From: Panonychus citri
Taxonomy: Eukaryota > Arthropoda > Arachnida > Trombidiformes > Tetranychidae
NCBI RefSeq assembly: GCF_014898815.1
Contig: NW_026515547.1
Location: 744,001 to 808,000 of the forward strand
DNA length: 64,000 nucleotides
Reading direction: 5' to 3'
Both the position numbers and the translations under genes were made by a program. This document shows, piece by piece, positions 33,401 to 48,100 of this stretch. How positions within the stretch are numbered: the stretch's first letter is position 1; each line of letters opens with the position of its first letter. Under the pieces are notes generated by a model. It saw only the letters and a list, made by a program, of their open reading frames with translations, was not told the DNA's origin and made no database searches.

Positions 33401-34481
33401 TCAAATAGCTCAAGGATTATGATGAACAATTAGAAAACTAATCATGACATAGAAATACACTTACACAATGAAATAGTACTTTCTCTTTCTATTAAACAAT
33501 CTAATCCACTTTCTGTTGATTTAAAATTCTAGACGATTATTAAAGATTTATTATTAATTATATTCTTTCTTTAATTTTTTTACAGTTAATTGTTACAATT
33601 GAAGCTCACACGTTCATGGTGAAAATGGTTAACTTTTTATTGTCTTGATGTTTACAACTATCATAATGGATAATCATAATTACTGTTATATTTTGTGATT
33701 TAATATTCATGGTCACTAACAATTGACACAATCGAAAGTTGGTCTAATTAACTTACACACACCTTGACAAACAATTAAATTTCTCATCAAAATTTGAGTA
33801 AAGTTTTACTTTTACTGTTCTCATTTTGATGGTGAAATTTTGATTCCTTAATTGTTGATTGTTTGTTTACAATAATTGTTTCCATCAACAGCAATTAATT
33901 CAAATGGTTGACGATAAAAATGATCATTTCAATTTTCAATTGAGATGAAGAAAAAAAAGTCATAATAATTGATGATAATTAATTAGAAAGAAATTAGAAA
34001 ATCTCTTTTAAACAATCACGTTTTTGCTCCACAATTGTGATAAGTAACAATTAGTATTATTATTGATGATTAGGGGTCAATCTAAATTAACCAAAAATCT
34101 TAACTAACCCAATAATCAACAGCATCAATTGGATGATGATTTTATCAATGAAATTTTGTAAATACAATTAAAGGGTTAGATTGATAATTAGATGATTAAA
34201 AGTAGGAGGTTTATCATACTCATCACTTTAATCATGATTCGTATCAACAACAATTTAAGTATAATCAATGTGTATACATATTGATTACACGTGACTAACT
34301 GATATTATCTCCATCATGGTGAATCAAATTGTTGATCATGTTGATTTTTTCTTTCATGAACAATTAAGATTTAGATTACCTATCAAAGTATCAAATCTAC
34401 TAATTTAGTTAGTTGATATCAAAAGCAAATTAACTCATTCTTATTATGTTGATGAATCGTGTAAATTGTTCATCGGCTGAA

Positions 34482-34482
<1 letters not shown>

Positions 34483-34517
<35 letters not shown>
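34483..34517. repeat. (CT)n microsatellite
   Basis: Perfect CT run of about 35 bp. Confidence 0.95.
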
Positions 34518-34519
<2 letters not shown>

Positions 34520-37500
34520 GTTATTCATTTTTGTCTAAATTGTTGGCACTTTTTTCTCTACTTTATCACAATTAAATCACGATTCCATCACAACAACGAA
34601 AAAAAATAATCGCAATTACCAAGATGAGGATGCGGATTCTAAATGAATGCCAACTTAATATAACCTTTAACCTTGGGAAGCAAAATACAGGAAAAGGTTA
34701 ATATAATCAATTTTGATGGGCGATCAGTAATAATAATGATGATGATGATGATGGTTAATAACGGTCAGAATCTGATTAATGTCAACATGATGATAATCCT
34801 AATCATGAATTTGTCTTGATTTGTATTTGATATTTAGGTGACCTTAATAAACCGGAAATATATTTTCAATCCCCAAAAACAAGTGAGACAAGCCAATTGT
34901 GGATAATAAATTAAGCCCATCATTTGATTGATTAGTTGAGTGTGTGTTTGGAATCAATGAATTAACTTCAATCTCTCTACACCTTATATACAATTTACAC
35001 TCGAAGATGAATGAATTTTTTTTCTTCTAAACTTTGAAGAGAAAAAGAGAAATGGTCAATGATTAAGAAGAGAGAATTTGATTTGTAAAAGTTAATCAGT
35101 TTTAATTTCTAACAATCAAATAACAATGTATTTCGATAATACGTTGAAAAGATCAAATATTTATTAACCTAATCGTGAATAAAATTAACAGTAAAAGGAT
35201 GATAATGATTTTCGCGTGAATGGTCAAGTAAGAAACTAAGAAAATTGCCTGAGGGTAAATTATCAAGGAGGAGAAATTAATGTTTTCCAAAAAAGTGATC
35301 CCAATGCTAATCAATTAATCATTTGAAGGGTAACCAAGGGGTCAAAATGATGTTATTATAAACTAAAAGTATAACAACCTAATTGGAAAGATCAATGATC
35401 TATTTTAATCATTGATTTGATGAATTAGAGGAAAACTTTAAATTAGATTATATATATAAATTTATCTCTCGATTCTCAATTAGATTCCGTTATTTTTTTT
35501 TGTGAACTTGAAACTTGTCACACAAACAGAATAACAACTACAGATAAATTTTCTTAATTGTTTGGATTTACTGAAAGATTTTCGATAATAATTGAAGGTA
35601 ATCAATGGAAAGTGATCTTCTCACAATCATGTTTCATGATAGAGAGAAAATGTCGGTTCTCATGGATTAAAGGTCATTAAGTGGACACTTTAAAAATCGG
35701 AAATGATTAACTAATGACAAAAACTTTTCTCGTCCATTAAGTTTGTGAAAATCAATTGGTCATCGGGATTTCACACAAATGATAATCATTTCATTCTGAT
35801 AATAGTGTTGAGGTTTTTCATCCTGATGATACACTTTTCTCATCATGAACACACTTAATATGAGGTTGAATCTACTTTTGCCCGAAAGGCATCATTGGAA
35901 CATGAAATATGCAAAAGATTTTCCTAAATTGTTGCTCATTTAACGTTGAATTTATATACTTTTTGAGTAAATATCTATAATTATATGTATTCAATGAATG
36001 AATAAAAGATAAACATGAAATATTAATCTAAGTTAATGAATAGATGAAAAGTTGATTGGGCTTTTTAAGAGATATAAACAAATTATATGCACATAAAATG
36101 GAATATCAATAAAAGAGAGTAGAACTTTTTTTTTCTCTTCTTCTTTTCATCAACTTTAACCAAAAATCTTCAATTGATTGGATTGATAAGGTGAACAAAT
36201 TTAAGGAGAAAAATTCAAATGATGGGATATTAATAATAATCGAGAAGAAGAGAAAAAAGTATCGGCAAAGTAAAGGAAAAAAAGATGATGAGATGAATAG
36301 GAAAACAGAATAAAAAAGATGAGAATAATTGATGAAATTGATGTTTAATTGTTGAACCAGTTTCAACTGTTACCTGGTTTGATAAATTAGTTGATGGAAT
36401 TGGTTGTAATTAAATTCACTGATAATTACAAATGAAGTAATTAGAATACAAAATTCAATCAGATGACTTGAATTTCATTTCAATGTTGAAGAAACATAAA
36501 CAAAACTGTTGACATTTACACATGATTAGCTCTCTAATTTTTCAACCAATAGTTGACAGTTTCTATAACTGTGATTAATTAACTGAAGGATAATCTGTAA
36601 CAATCATAAAAAAAGCTCATCCTTTAATTGTAATCAAATTGTTTCTCAATTTGATTGTGAAAGGAAAAGTTTGTCGTGAGTAAAGATAAAAAGGCGCCAT
36701 TTTTGTAATGAAGAAAATTATAATTGAAAAGAGTTACTCTTTTGTCTCATAAGGAAATAGTTGAAAAGTAATTGTGTCTTTAATCATTTCGCGATTTACT
36801 TTAAATTAACGGTAAGTTACAACAAGTTTAATCCATTAATTATTAAAACAATTTGCTAATTGCCCTTGAAATTAAAAACGTAAAAACCTTAAACCTTTTC
36901 AAAGATTTTTGAATGTCCAGTTTACTTAACTTTTTGTTTATTTGTTTTTCTTAATGGTTGTGATATTAATTTCATGATAGTTATCGGAATGAGACACACC
37001 AAAAAAGGAGATATTTGTCAAGTTAATTGTTTGGAATGGAAAATTTTAATTACTCTTAAAAATAAGAACAATTTAAAAGAAGAATCTCTTTCTAATACCT
37101 TCGAGCCTTGAATGTGTATCTTTCGGACAGCCCAAAAGTAATATAACCTAAGGATGGATCATCATTAACGAAAGTTTATTTATATAAAAAGAAATCAAAA
37201 TTCATTTCAACAATTAAGCAAAACAAAAAGTAAAGAAAAAGGAAAAATGGGTGAAAAAAACTGGACATTTGACCCAAAGGGCAATCTGGAAACCTCGAAT
37301 ACCCTGAGATTGAAAAGGTGAGGCAAAGCCAAGTGAAATTGAATATCAAAATTTTCTTGTATTTGTAACGGTTTTCACTCAAAAGCATTTGCTGTAAGTG
37401 ATTTTCTATTATTATTTTCCCATTTCAATGATATCAAATTAATTGTTTGCATTGAGGTGATGATGGAACTTCATGTTTCCAGTTTATCTCACAATTTAAA

Positions 37501-40500
37501 TGGTTCCTAACGATACCAAATAAGATGCTAACTATCATGTTAATCACTATTTTCATAAAACCAGAAAATTATCTCCTCTCAATGATTCTTACTTTCTATG
37601 GTCTCTTCTTGTTTATCAGGTTAATTATTAGTGACCAATCTTGATTAACTGCTCTGAGGAATGATAATGATGCCGATAATTACATTAACACTACTGACCC
37701 AAAGGCCGATATCTGTTGAGATGATTGACCGAATTTGAATAATCAAGATAATTTCATCAAATTTGTATCTCTGTCTAAATCTAAATTATCATTACTTAAT
37801 TGATAATAGGATGTTTTTGGTAAGAAATTGTGACAATTTATCATGAAACTAATTAAATCAATTAGATTACAGAAATTCATTCACCTTTTTGTGTACTTTG
37901 TATTTGCTGGTTCATTAATTTCAATTGAAATTAGTTGATCATCAAACAGGCAAAATAGACTGAATTAATTAACCATTTACAGTTATTAATATATTAATAC
38001 AATGCTAATAATTAACTATCAATAACCTTTAAAGTTAAATAGTATTTTCAACTGATTAACTTAATTAATATTCATTATTTACTATTATTCTAACCTGAGA
38101 ATCTACAATTAACTCTTGAGAACATGAAATTCACATTAATGACAATTTAACTTTTCTTTTAAACTTATACAGTTGCTGTTCAATTAACTATCAACAATCA
38201 ACGAGTATTGACTACAAATTAACTTTCACTTACTAACAATTATCTTTGGCTAATGTTAATTCATTTCTTACAATTTGAGCTAAAGCAAAACAATCAATGG
38301 ATTGACACTGATAATGATTAGTTAATCACTCCCATGATATCATATGGATTTATATTAATAAATATAAGTTACAATCAGAAATCAATTTATATTAACTCCA
38401 CTAAACCGAATCGTAAAGCTTTCACTTTACAATTAAATATCACAATTGTGATGTTGATAACAATCAAAAATGATTCTCTTTGATCATCTTGTATTGTTAA
38501 TCTTTTAGATTTAGGTATTATTATCCCAACAATCAAGAGTAGAGCAAAAAACAGATCAAATTGTTGTTCATTTCAATCGTAAATGATTAAAATATTAACA
38601 AACTAATGATGATAATTTAATTCAATATAATTGTGATGTGTTGATTGGAAAAGTTTTATATCTAAGTATTAACAAGAAATCAGTATAATCATTATAACAT
38701 CATCATCATCATCAGTTAATCATTATCATGATTAAAACACGCAAAGTTGATCAGATTAACTAGATAGATGAAATTTATTTTTGACCTAAATCATGAAACT
38801 TAATTCACTTTACTGGGAAACCTTGATTCTCATCGCAATTTATATATAAATTGAAACAATTTAATTTCATCAAATCAATTGTTTTATTTGTAAACTTACA
38901 ATGTAAATCAAATCGCCTCTTTTTTTAGTAATAGATAATTGAATCAATCACAAATGATTAACTGATTGTTTGTTTTCATGGTTAACTGTTCAAGTTCATG
39001 TTCAGAATTTCATCTTATTAATATTTTTTTTTCTCAATTTCTAATGAAAAAATCAACTAGTTATCAACATCATCCTTAATTGTTATCCAAATTACCTGTG
39101 ATTTAATTCAATTTATTTTCAATTTCTAATCATCAGTTGGTTAACCTTGATCACTTTTAAGGTCATGAGGTTTCTTTAGTCATTTATCTATGAGAATTAA
39201 CTGTTTCCTTGATTAATTTAAATACTGATTATGGTGTTAAACTGATTATTATGATTTAAATTGTAAAATTAAATCAATTATAATATTAACCTTCACAAGA
39301 CAATCACCTTAATCTTAACCGTCATTGATTAGTCTTATTTTAAATTGCTACCTATTGTGTTAATGATCAATGATTTTCAATCAAATTAACATTGTAAATC
39401 ATGTAAACAATTAGATAACCTTGTTAATTGTTAGGTTTGATGATATCCAACAATTAACAAGCAAATGATCAGGCCAAACAAATCAATCCTCAACCAATCA
39501 ACCTGTTGATTATGTTTATCAAATCATTTATGCCTTAATTGTTAATTTAGCAAAACAAAAGCTGCTGTTTAATCATTCACTTTGATTGTAATACAATTTA
39601 AAGTTGACAATCAGCTAATTATTACTTACATTGTAAACACAATTAAACTTGAACCAAACTGTCAAAGTCTAAAATAATTTGATTGATGAAAATCAAGTTA
39701 ATTATTAAATTCATCTTCTCTTTTATTATCATTGGATGCAATTTGATTCTAATCTGATTTAACCTTGATCTGATCAAATTGATTAACTAAATCAATAACT
39801 AATCAACAAAAGTTTCTGTAAACTTTTTGTCCATTGATTGTTATGATTAATGAATGTTTAAATTGTTGAACGTTTAATGATTGGTAAATCAACTTGTCCA
39901 AGCTGATCAAGTTCACTCAATCAAATTGTAAATCACTTTGATTTGATTATATCGATAATGATTTAAATCAATTTGTTAAATAACAAAAAAAAACTCAATC
40001 ATTAACAAGCAGAAAAATTGTCAATCTAATTGTTAATTTGATTTGATTTGTTTTCTAATCACTTTTCTTGGTTTTCTTTGATTGCACTTTGATTTAAAAC
40101 GTTAATCAAATATCAATTTACAATTAAACTTTTATATTCATTACCGGGTCAATCAATGGACAATCAATTTAAATCATCATTAAACTTTCAATCTGATTGA
40201 AATGATCGATTTCATCGTTATTATCATTTAGTTAATTGTTTTTCTCAAATTGAATAAAATTCAAATTTAATTGTCAATAATTTAAGAAAAGGTTATCTAC
40301 TGATTGAACAATTAACTTAACTGACCTAAAGACGAATTACAATTCATTAATTACCGTTTAAACAATCAATTGATTAACAGACAAGTTGGTTAATTGTTGC
40401 AGTGAAAAACTAAACATGATCACTTGAATATCTTTCACTTTTTAACCTTTTTTTTAATGATTAATTTTAATTAGATTTACTTTCACCTTTTAATTGTGAT

Positions 40501-43191
40501 TAAAAGCTGATGAGTGCAATAAATCAATAGCAGATAATAAAACAAAGTTTAATTCAATTACAGCAAACAATTAAGTTTACTAATTAGTTAATTTGGTTTA
40601 CCAATGATCCGCGATTTTTTTTTCCTGGAAAATTGTATCATCATAATTTAAGCTCATTAGTAGTATTGGTAAATATGGTTAATAACAATTAAATAGATCA
40701 ACAATTAACTCTGTGATAATTGAAACTCTTTACCTGAGATTAGCAAAGTTAATTATTGTTAAATTGTTGGGTCATCACAATCATCATTAAACTTGATTAA
40801 GATGATGATCAAAGGTGAATCAGGTCATAAGGCTTAATCGTGATCCAACCAATTGTTTCAATTTGAATTAATTAATACTAAACAATTTAAATCAACTAGT
40901 TAGTTAGTTAATTTAAATCACAATACAACCTTTTTTGTAAACCCAACAACAATTAATGGTAAAAGTTTAAATTTTCATGATTAAATTAATCGCTCAAACC
41001 AAAATGACAATTTAACACAATTTTTGATTGTTGAAAACAATCAATAAATTGAGTAGTTAATTGTTGTTGATATTTACTATTACAAATGTGATCCTTTGAT
41101 TGTGATTAAAACACAACAAAGTTTTTGAAGAGTTAATTTGATTTGTTAATTGTAAATCGAGTCCAAATTATTATTTTATAAGGAAAATGAATTAAATTTA
41201 ATTAAACAGATTTAAATCTACTCATTATTAGTTAACTATGATCATCCAACTAATCACAATCAGACCTTAATTATTATCATTGGATCATCTTTGGTGTTCA
41301 TTTTGTTAATCAACAATTAACAAACTATTCAACTGATTAAGTTAATTTCTTTTACTTATAAATAATCGTATCAAAGTTGATTTTGACAAGATGATTATCA
41401 TATATGTTATTAACTTGATTGGTACCAACAATTAACAATTTGTCAGTCAAGGTTAATATGTTGTTGGAAACTTAATTAATCAAACTGATCAAAATTAACC
41501 ATCAAATGATAATAATAAGAAATACAATATTAATCAACAGACACTTAATCTTATCAAAATTAATATTCACAAATTTAATTATGATAAAATACACACTTTC
41601 CAAATCCAATTAAGACTCGTACGTTTAAAGATAATCAACTAATTGTCAAGGGTAATAATTAAATATTACACCACATATTGATCAGTATACGACTCATCTA
41701 TCAACAATTAGTTAACTATTATCATGATTTTACGTTTAATTTGCTTCGTGATTAAACTTTAATTTAAATGAAGAAAAAAAAAGTTACATCAGAAAAGTTT
41801 TAATTAAGGTCAATGAGTTGTATCATTAGTTAATTAATCATTTTAATCTCATCTTTTTAATCAAAATCTATTAATAACAATAACAATTCTGATAATATTC
41901 AACAATTAGAAAATTGATTTGATTGTTTTAATCAGTTGATTGTTAATGTCATTTACCCAATTAACTCAATCTAATACAAATGATACTCAAACTGTTTGTT
42001 TCCGATACGAATCAACAATCAACTGCTAAAATCTTAATCAAATCAAATTTGATTGTTATCATAATAGTTTTACAAACAATTTACCAAGCACAATAGCTAA
42101 CCTGTTAATCATTAACTACAATTAGGATTGAATCTTTTGTTTGATTAAGATTGTTGTTCAATTCAATTCAACTTTTTGATTGCTCGCCATTAGATTAGTA
42201 TCATCATCATCATCATCTTCATCATAATCATGATAATATATTAACTTTATGTTTAATCATAATCATAATCAGTAAATTGTTAGCAAATTAACGACGAAAA
42301 AATAAAAAAAAAACAACACAGAATCAAGGAAATAATTAAATTCATCCCAAACTGATTAATTAATTTCATTGAGCTATATCATTAATAAGCCTACAAGAAA
42401 ATGGTTTAATATTTTATCATATTTCTTGATTGTTTACTAATTATCATGTTGATTAAGATGAATAATTTAATATTAGACTTAAAATTGGGTGATATCGTTA
42501 ATTGTTTGGATAACATGATGAGGTCAAATATTAATGGTTAAGGTCAGATTGTAATTTAGCTTGATTATTGTTTTTATCTTGATTGTTGTTGCACTTATTG
42601 TAAATTGTTGGTTGATTGTTGATTTTTGTTGCATTATTATTATTATTGAAATGATAGTAATCGCCTGAAGCAATATAACCTTACCCTTATCCCTGACCAT
42701 ATATATATATTAATATATGTATGCCGATTATTATTATGATTAAATTGTTAATCAACAATAAACAATTTACTGTATCTTTTTGTTTCATAAGGTTTGGTAG
42801 AAGAAGAATCAAAATTTGTTTGTAACAATTTAAATTGTTGATATAAATAGTGTTTCATTCATTGTTTTGCCATGATTTTATTTACTATTTGATCTTCATC
42901 CATATAATCATGTTAATCCTCATTATCATCATCATTGAATTTTCATCATGATTCTTGGCTTGGATTAGACATATAATTCAACCAGGAACTGATGAGAATT
43001 GACCCAGAATTTTAGGTTAACCGGAAGCATTTGAAAATCATCATATTCATTGGTGACAATTAGAGGATGAGAGAGACTTGTCATCTCATCAATACGATAC
43101 AATTAGAGGGGAAGGGAAGGTGGAAAGTGTTGGACAGGTAAAAGTGAAAACAATGATTACAATATGATCTCAACGATCTAAATGTTTACGT

Positions 43192-43193
<2 letters not shown>

Positions 43194-43235
<42 letters not shown>
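43194..43235. repeat. (CT)n microsatellite
   Basis: Perfect TC/CT run of about 42 bp. Confidence 0.95.
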
Positions 43236-43238
<3 letters not shown>

Positions 43239-44249
43239 CATTCACGTAATTTGGTTAACAAATTAAAACGATTGTAATTAGTGTAATTTTCTGGTTCCAT
43301 CGTTGATTGTTATCATGATTACAAGTTGATTAGCATGATGATAATGTAACAGATTAAAATGATAATAAGATTGTGAAAGAGATTCAAAGGATTCAAGTAG
43401 ATTTGGATAAAGATTAATTAATGAATTTAAATGACGAAAAAAACAAAACAAAAACAATTTACGAAATTATGGAAAAACATATGATAATGATTTGAATATT
43501 TCTAAATTCAAAGATGATGAATAAAGAAGAGGAAAACGAAAAAGGAAAAAGATTTTTCCTTCTTTTCCGGTGAAAATTTCATCCGATATTATCACGATTT
43601 TCTGTTTCATCCTCATCATCTTTTTCTCAGCATCCTCATCACCAATAGATGTTACAACCATTACCTGTTTACCTGGTTAACCTTGAAAGTGGCTTATGAG
43701 GTAAAGTGAATGGTTTAAGTAAATATTAACTTCATCATCATCATCATCAGATGATGATGCAAAAGATGAGGATACAACCGTTAGTGGACCTAATGAGATG
43801 ATCAAGTGGACGATGGGATGTAGGCAGTAAAAAATGAATTAACTTGATAGAAATGATGATGATAAGTAGTCATGTTTATCATCTTCTCTTTCTCCTAGAA
43901 TTATCTTCATCATCATCACCATCTCATCAATGAAACAGGGTCAAGATTTATATTTCACCTTTTCCTTAACAACACTTCATTTTGATTCATTAGAATTAGA
44001 AATTAATAAATAATCATAATTGAAACAAACTTTTCTCTCTCTCTCATTTTGTTTCTTTGTTGATGTAAACACTTCCTTACTCTGTAGTTAATTAATTAGC
44101 TAATCTAAGCACCGTTAATTGTTACCTTAAGGAAATTAACTCTTGTATTATCATCATTATATATTAAATTGTCAACTAAATTGCTGATTGAATGTCAATG
44201 AAGTTTTGTTTGATTGTTTTGATCAGTTGAAAATGAAAAATTTTCTTAC

Positions 44250-44574
44250 CTTTAAACTTGTTGATTGTTACAATTGAATCTTCAGCATAACACAATAATC
44301 CAAGTGAGGTAATTATGATTACAATTAGTAAGTTAGAGTTAATCAAATTCATTTGTCCTTTTAATTGTGATCTTCGTTGACGATTGTAATCTAATTGATA
44401 ACAATTACTATCAACTTGATTCACTGATTTTTTATCATTATTGATACGATTTGATTTGTTATTAGTTTGGATTTTCATTGTTTTCTTATTACTACTATTG
44501 AGGTTTGTACAAAGTGGCACTTGATTAAATTGACCTTTACAATTAAGGTCTAATGAGCCAGAAAAATGGCTCAT
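44250..44574 (-). CDS. Signal-peptide exon, probably the first coding exon of the mucin gene
   Basis: Open from ATG 44574 to a good donor (TTTAAAG before GTAAGA), ending in phase 1. Three in-frame ATGs. The third gives a classic signal peptide, MNLINSNLLIVIIITSLGLL then CYA and probable cleavage before EDSIVTINKFK; the first would add about 70 polar residues ahead of it. The nearest minus-strand exon downstream entering in phase 1 that I can identify is the LDLa exon at 16094: joining AAA G to AC TGT reads K-D-C-G-I-N-Q, a natural entry into an LDLa domain and a missing N-terminus for the mucin. The join would span 28 kb including the retrotransposon. The exon is fairly well supported; the join is inference from phase, strand and need. 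Confidence 0.5.
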
Positions 44575-45102
44575 AATTAAAGTTCACAATAAACAGAGAT
44601 GATTGTTTGATTGAATTGAATCTAATTTAATTTGCTAATTCACTTTTTCTTCAATGATAAATGTCACTAAGAAAATAACAACAATTAATATCCCGACAAT
44701 AGTTCAATTTGTCATTAGAGAAAAATGATCAATTATATAATTAATCACGTTGTAATTGTGTTGAAAAGTAACATTTGATGATAACAATTAACAAAATAAA
44801 AAAACTTTTAAACAACTGATTCGAAGTCGTTTGAATGTTCAAAAGTTTCAACGATAAAATTTCATGTAATATGTTTACATGTATGAACATTTAAGATACA
44901 CTACGAACGATAAGTTAACAACGATTTTGATGGTGGGGATGATGAAAGAAGACAAAAAGAAAGAGAGAAAAGTAAGAGAAGGAGTCGAACCTGATCTGGA
45001 TGAAGACAGAGAAGATGAGTGCCGGTTTAAACTGCCCAATCTTTTCGTTCTCTTCTCTTTCTTTTTCATCCTCATCTTCATCCTCTACCTTGAATCTACC
45101 TG

Positions 45103-45159
<57 letters not shown>

Positions 45160-48100
45160 TCTCTTGATGCTGTTAATCAACTTCATTTTGTAAGTTTAGT
45201 TAACCGTTAATAAGGTAACTATTGGCCCATCCTTTTGCCACCCCCTTTTTGCCTTTCTTTTTATCTTTCTTTTCTCTTCATCATCCTCATCATTTTGTCC
45301 TCATCCTCATCCTCATCTTAATCATCATTTTTATCACTCATTGATTTTATTTAATTTTAGGTCATCTTTTTGTAGTTAGTTTAATGATACTTTGATAATA
45401 ACGATAAAATTTATTTTCTTCAAAATTAAATTGCATCAATAATACTAATCAATGATAATCTAATAATCATTAATTAACTAAATACAATTATCTAAACTGA
45501 CATAATTTGGGGAAAAGATTTTTTAGTTTCTTCTAAACTTTAATTTAGTTAAATTTCCTGTTGATTGTTGACTAATTACTTCTCTTAGTTAAGTTTACTT
45601 AACACTTTATACACGATATTTAATTCTCATTTTGAACAATCAATTTAATCTATGAGATTGACAGTTCTCATAAAATCAAGGGAATTGAATCTAATTAAGT
45701 TTGACCATGAACCAGAACTTGATTCCATCTTCACTTTTAATTACGATTATTGGAAAGCAATTCCTAGGAACAATTTAAATTCAGACGTTAATTAGATACA
45801 ATCGTGATAAGATTTTGGGAAAAATATTCATCAAACTCACAGAATCCATTGATTCTAGTAATTAATAAGATTATCCAGCTAATTAAAGTGAATCAAGAAA
45901 ATCTTTTATATCGATTCGTTCAAATTAAAGTTTGGGCTTCAAGTTGATATCGTTAAATTTGTGTGAGTGTTGTAATTAAAAATATCGTAATTATGATAAA
46001 AATTTATCAACATGATTAAGAATTGATATTCAGGTTGGAGACAAGGAAAAATAAAGAAAACTTAATTTATCCAATAATTTATATTACAAGTCTGATGATT
46101 AACAGTAAGGAACATAATTGAATTAATCAGATTTACGAACGAACAAAAAAAAATAACAAAATTAAACAATTTCGTTTCTCTCAATTTAATCAACGTCACA
46201 ATTTAATAATAACAATCACCTTCAAGGACATTTACTTTAAGATTTCAAGAAAACTTTAACTCATTGATTTCTAATCATTACAATTAATAATAATGAAAGC
46301 AATTCTCAGTTATTCTGATAAAATCGTTAATCGTTTTCTAATTTCGTAGTTGCTGTTACTCTGATCAGATAATCATTTAGATCGCTTAATTGTTTCATCC
46401 AAACGGTACATTGCATCTCTCTAAGGTAAACAATCACTTGATTACAAGAAAAAATGACCACTAATCGAATTAATTAACGTTGATTACAAATCGCTCATCT
46501 TAATTGTCGATTGATCGTTTTACACTTCGCCAGTGGCTCCATCTGTATGTAGAGAATACAAGTAAACTCTGTTGAGAAAAAATCTGAATAAGAAACGGGA
46601 AAAACTTTTAGTTTACTACGAAAATGTAAACGTACGAATTGTTTTTGTCTTTTCATATGTAAGGAGAGTGACAGATACTGAATACCACCGATATTTTCTT
46701 GATCTGATAAGTTAAATCTCGAATAATAAGTAAATTTTCTCGGTCCAATTTATTTTCTTCGATAAGTTAATTTGGAGAAGTGTGATGAAGATGATGGTCA
46801 AATTATCAATGGTTCACATGTAGATTGACGACTATGATGATTATTTGCCCATCTCGATGATTAATTACTTGAAATTAATCATTTCTCAGGCTCTGAAACT
46901 TTTTCAGTGAAATGGCAAAATTTCAAAAACAAACGATTATTATTAACCCGGTTTTTTTGAAAATCTGCATAACAATGTTGATAAATTCTCTTAATTGTGA
47001 TTTTGAATATGATTAACTTAAACAATAAGTTTCTCTCTGAGTGATTCTCTTAATTGTATAAACTAATTTACAATTTAAACGCGAAATAAATTCTTAAGAT
47101 GAGTTTTGCTTGTAAACAATATGTAGAACGTTTATTTCTTTAATCATCTAAAAGATGTCGCCACTGGTAGAATTGTTCATAATCTTCATTCGCTTAATTA
47201 TTTTGTCTTGAAATTAATTGTGTAAATTAAAAAGTGACATTTATGATCAATCTCGGTATTAACTTGTTTCGAGATTGGTTCAGCTAAATGATTTTGATTG
47301 TGATTCCAATCGTTCAATCAGCTAGCCGAGTAAAATATTTGATCCAAATATTTTTTATTGACCATTTAAATATTAGTTACTCTCGAGATTTAAAAGGTTG
47401 ATCATGAATTGATTGTTGAACTATTTGGTTGATTGTTTCTACTTTTTTAATTCAATTACTTTTCGTACTTTAAGTTTCGTCTGTCGTGGTTCCCATTGTG
47501 ATGGTCAATTGATTATCCCTGGTCATTCTCGTGAGGGTTTTGTTTTGATCTTTCAACATGTCGACGTGTTCATTTTTCATTTCATTTCTGATGAGATGTT
47601 AAAAGGATTTAATGGAATCGTTCAATAATTGGAACAGGATTTTTGGTTAATTTGAATTAGTTAACTGAAAAAAAAGTTTATGTTTATCGGAGACATTGAA
47701 CTGAAAACGTTTCTCCTCCATGAAAAATAGCGGAAAAGAGGAGCTAACGAAACAAAACTGGTTCGGAAACGGTTTTCTAAATACAAGATCATAAGAAAGA
47801 GTTAATTTTTATTTATAGAATTGGTTAACTAATTAAGGATTCTAATCAATTTTTAACGGTACTAAAGAGACACTTAAATGATTAATACCTGGAAAAGGAA
47901 ATGTCATTGTCAATATTATTAATAATACGTTAAAGTTGAAAGTTAATCATCAACTGATCAAGGTGAATTTCCAATAATGTCAACATTATGATTCAATGAA
48001 CTTTTCTAATGATTCTGGAAGTGAATTGAAATGCAAACCGGAAATTTCCGTTTCCAGATATCAAAGTGAAAGTTAGACTAGAATTCTATTGATTAGTTGT

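Noticed and set aside
36106..37388. Hydrophobic minus ORFs at 36.1 and 37.2 kb
   Set aside because: Phe/Leu-rich translation of AT-rich DNA with no splice, motif or signal pattern that I trust.
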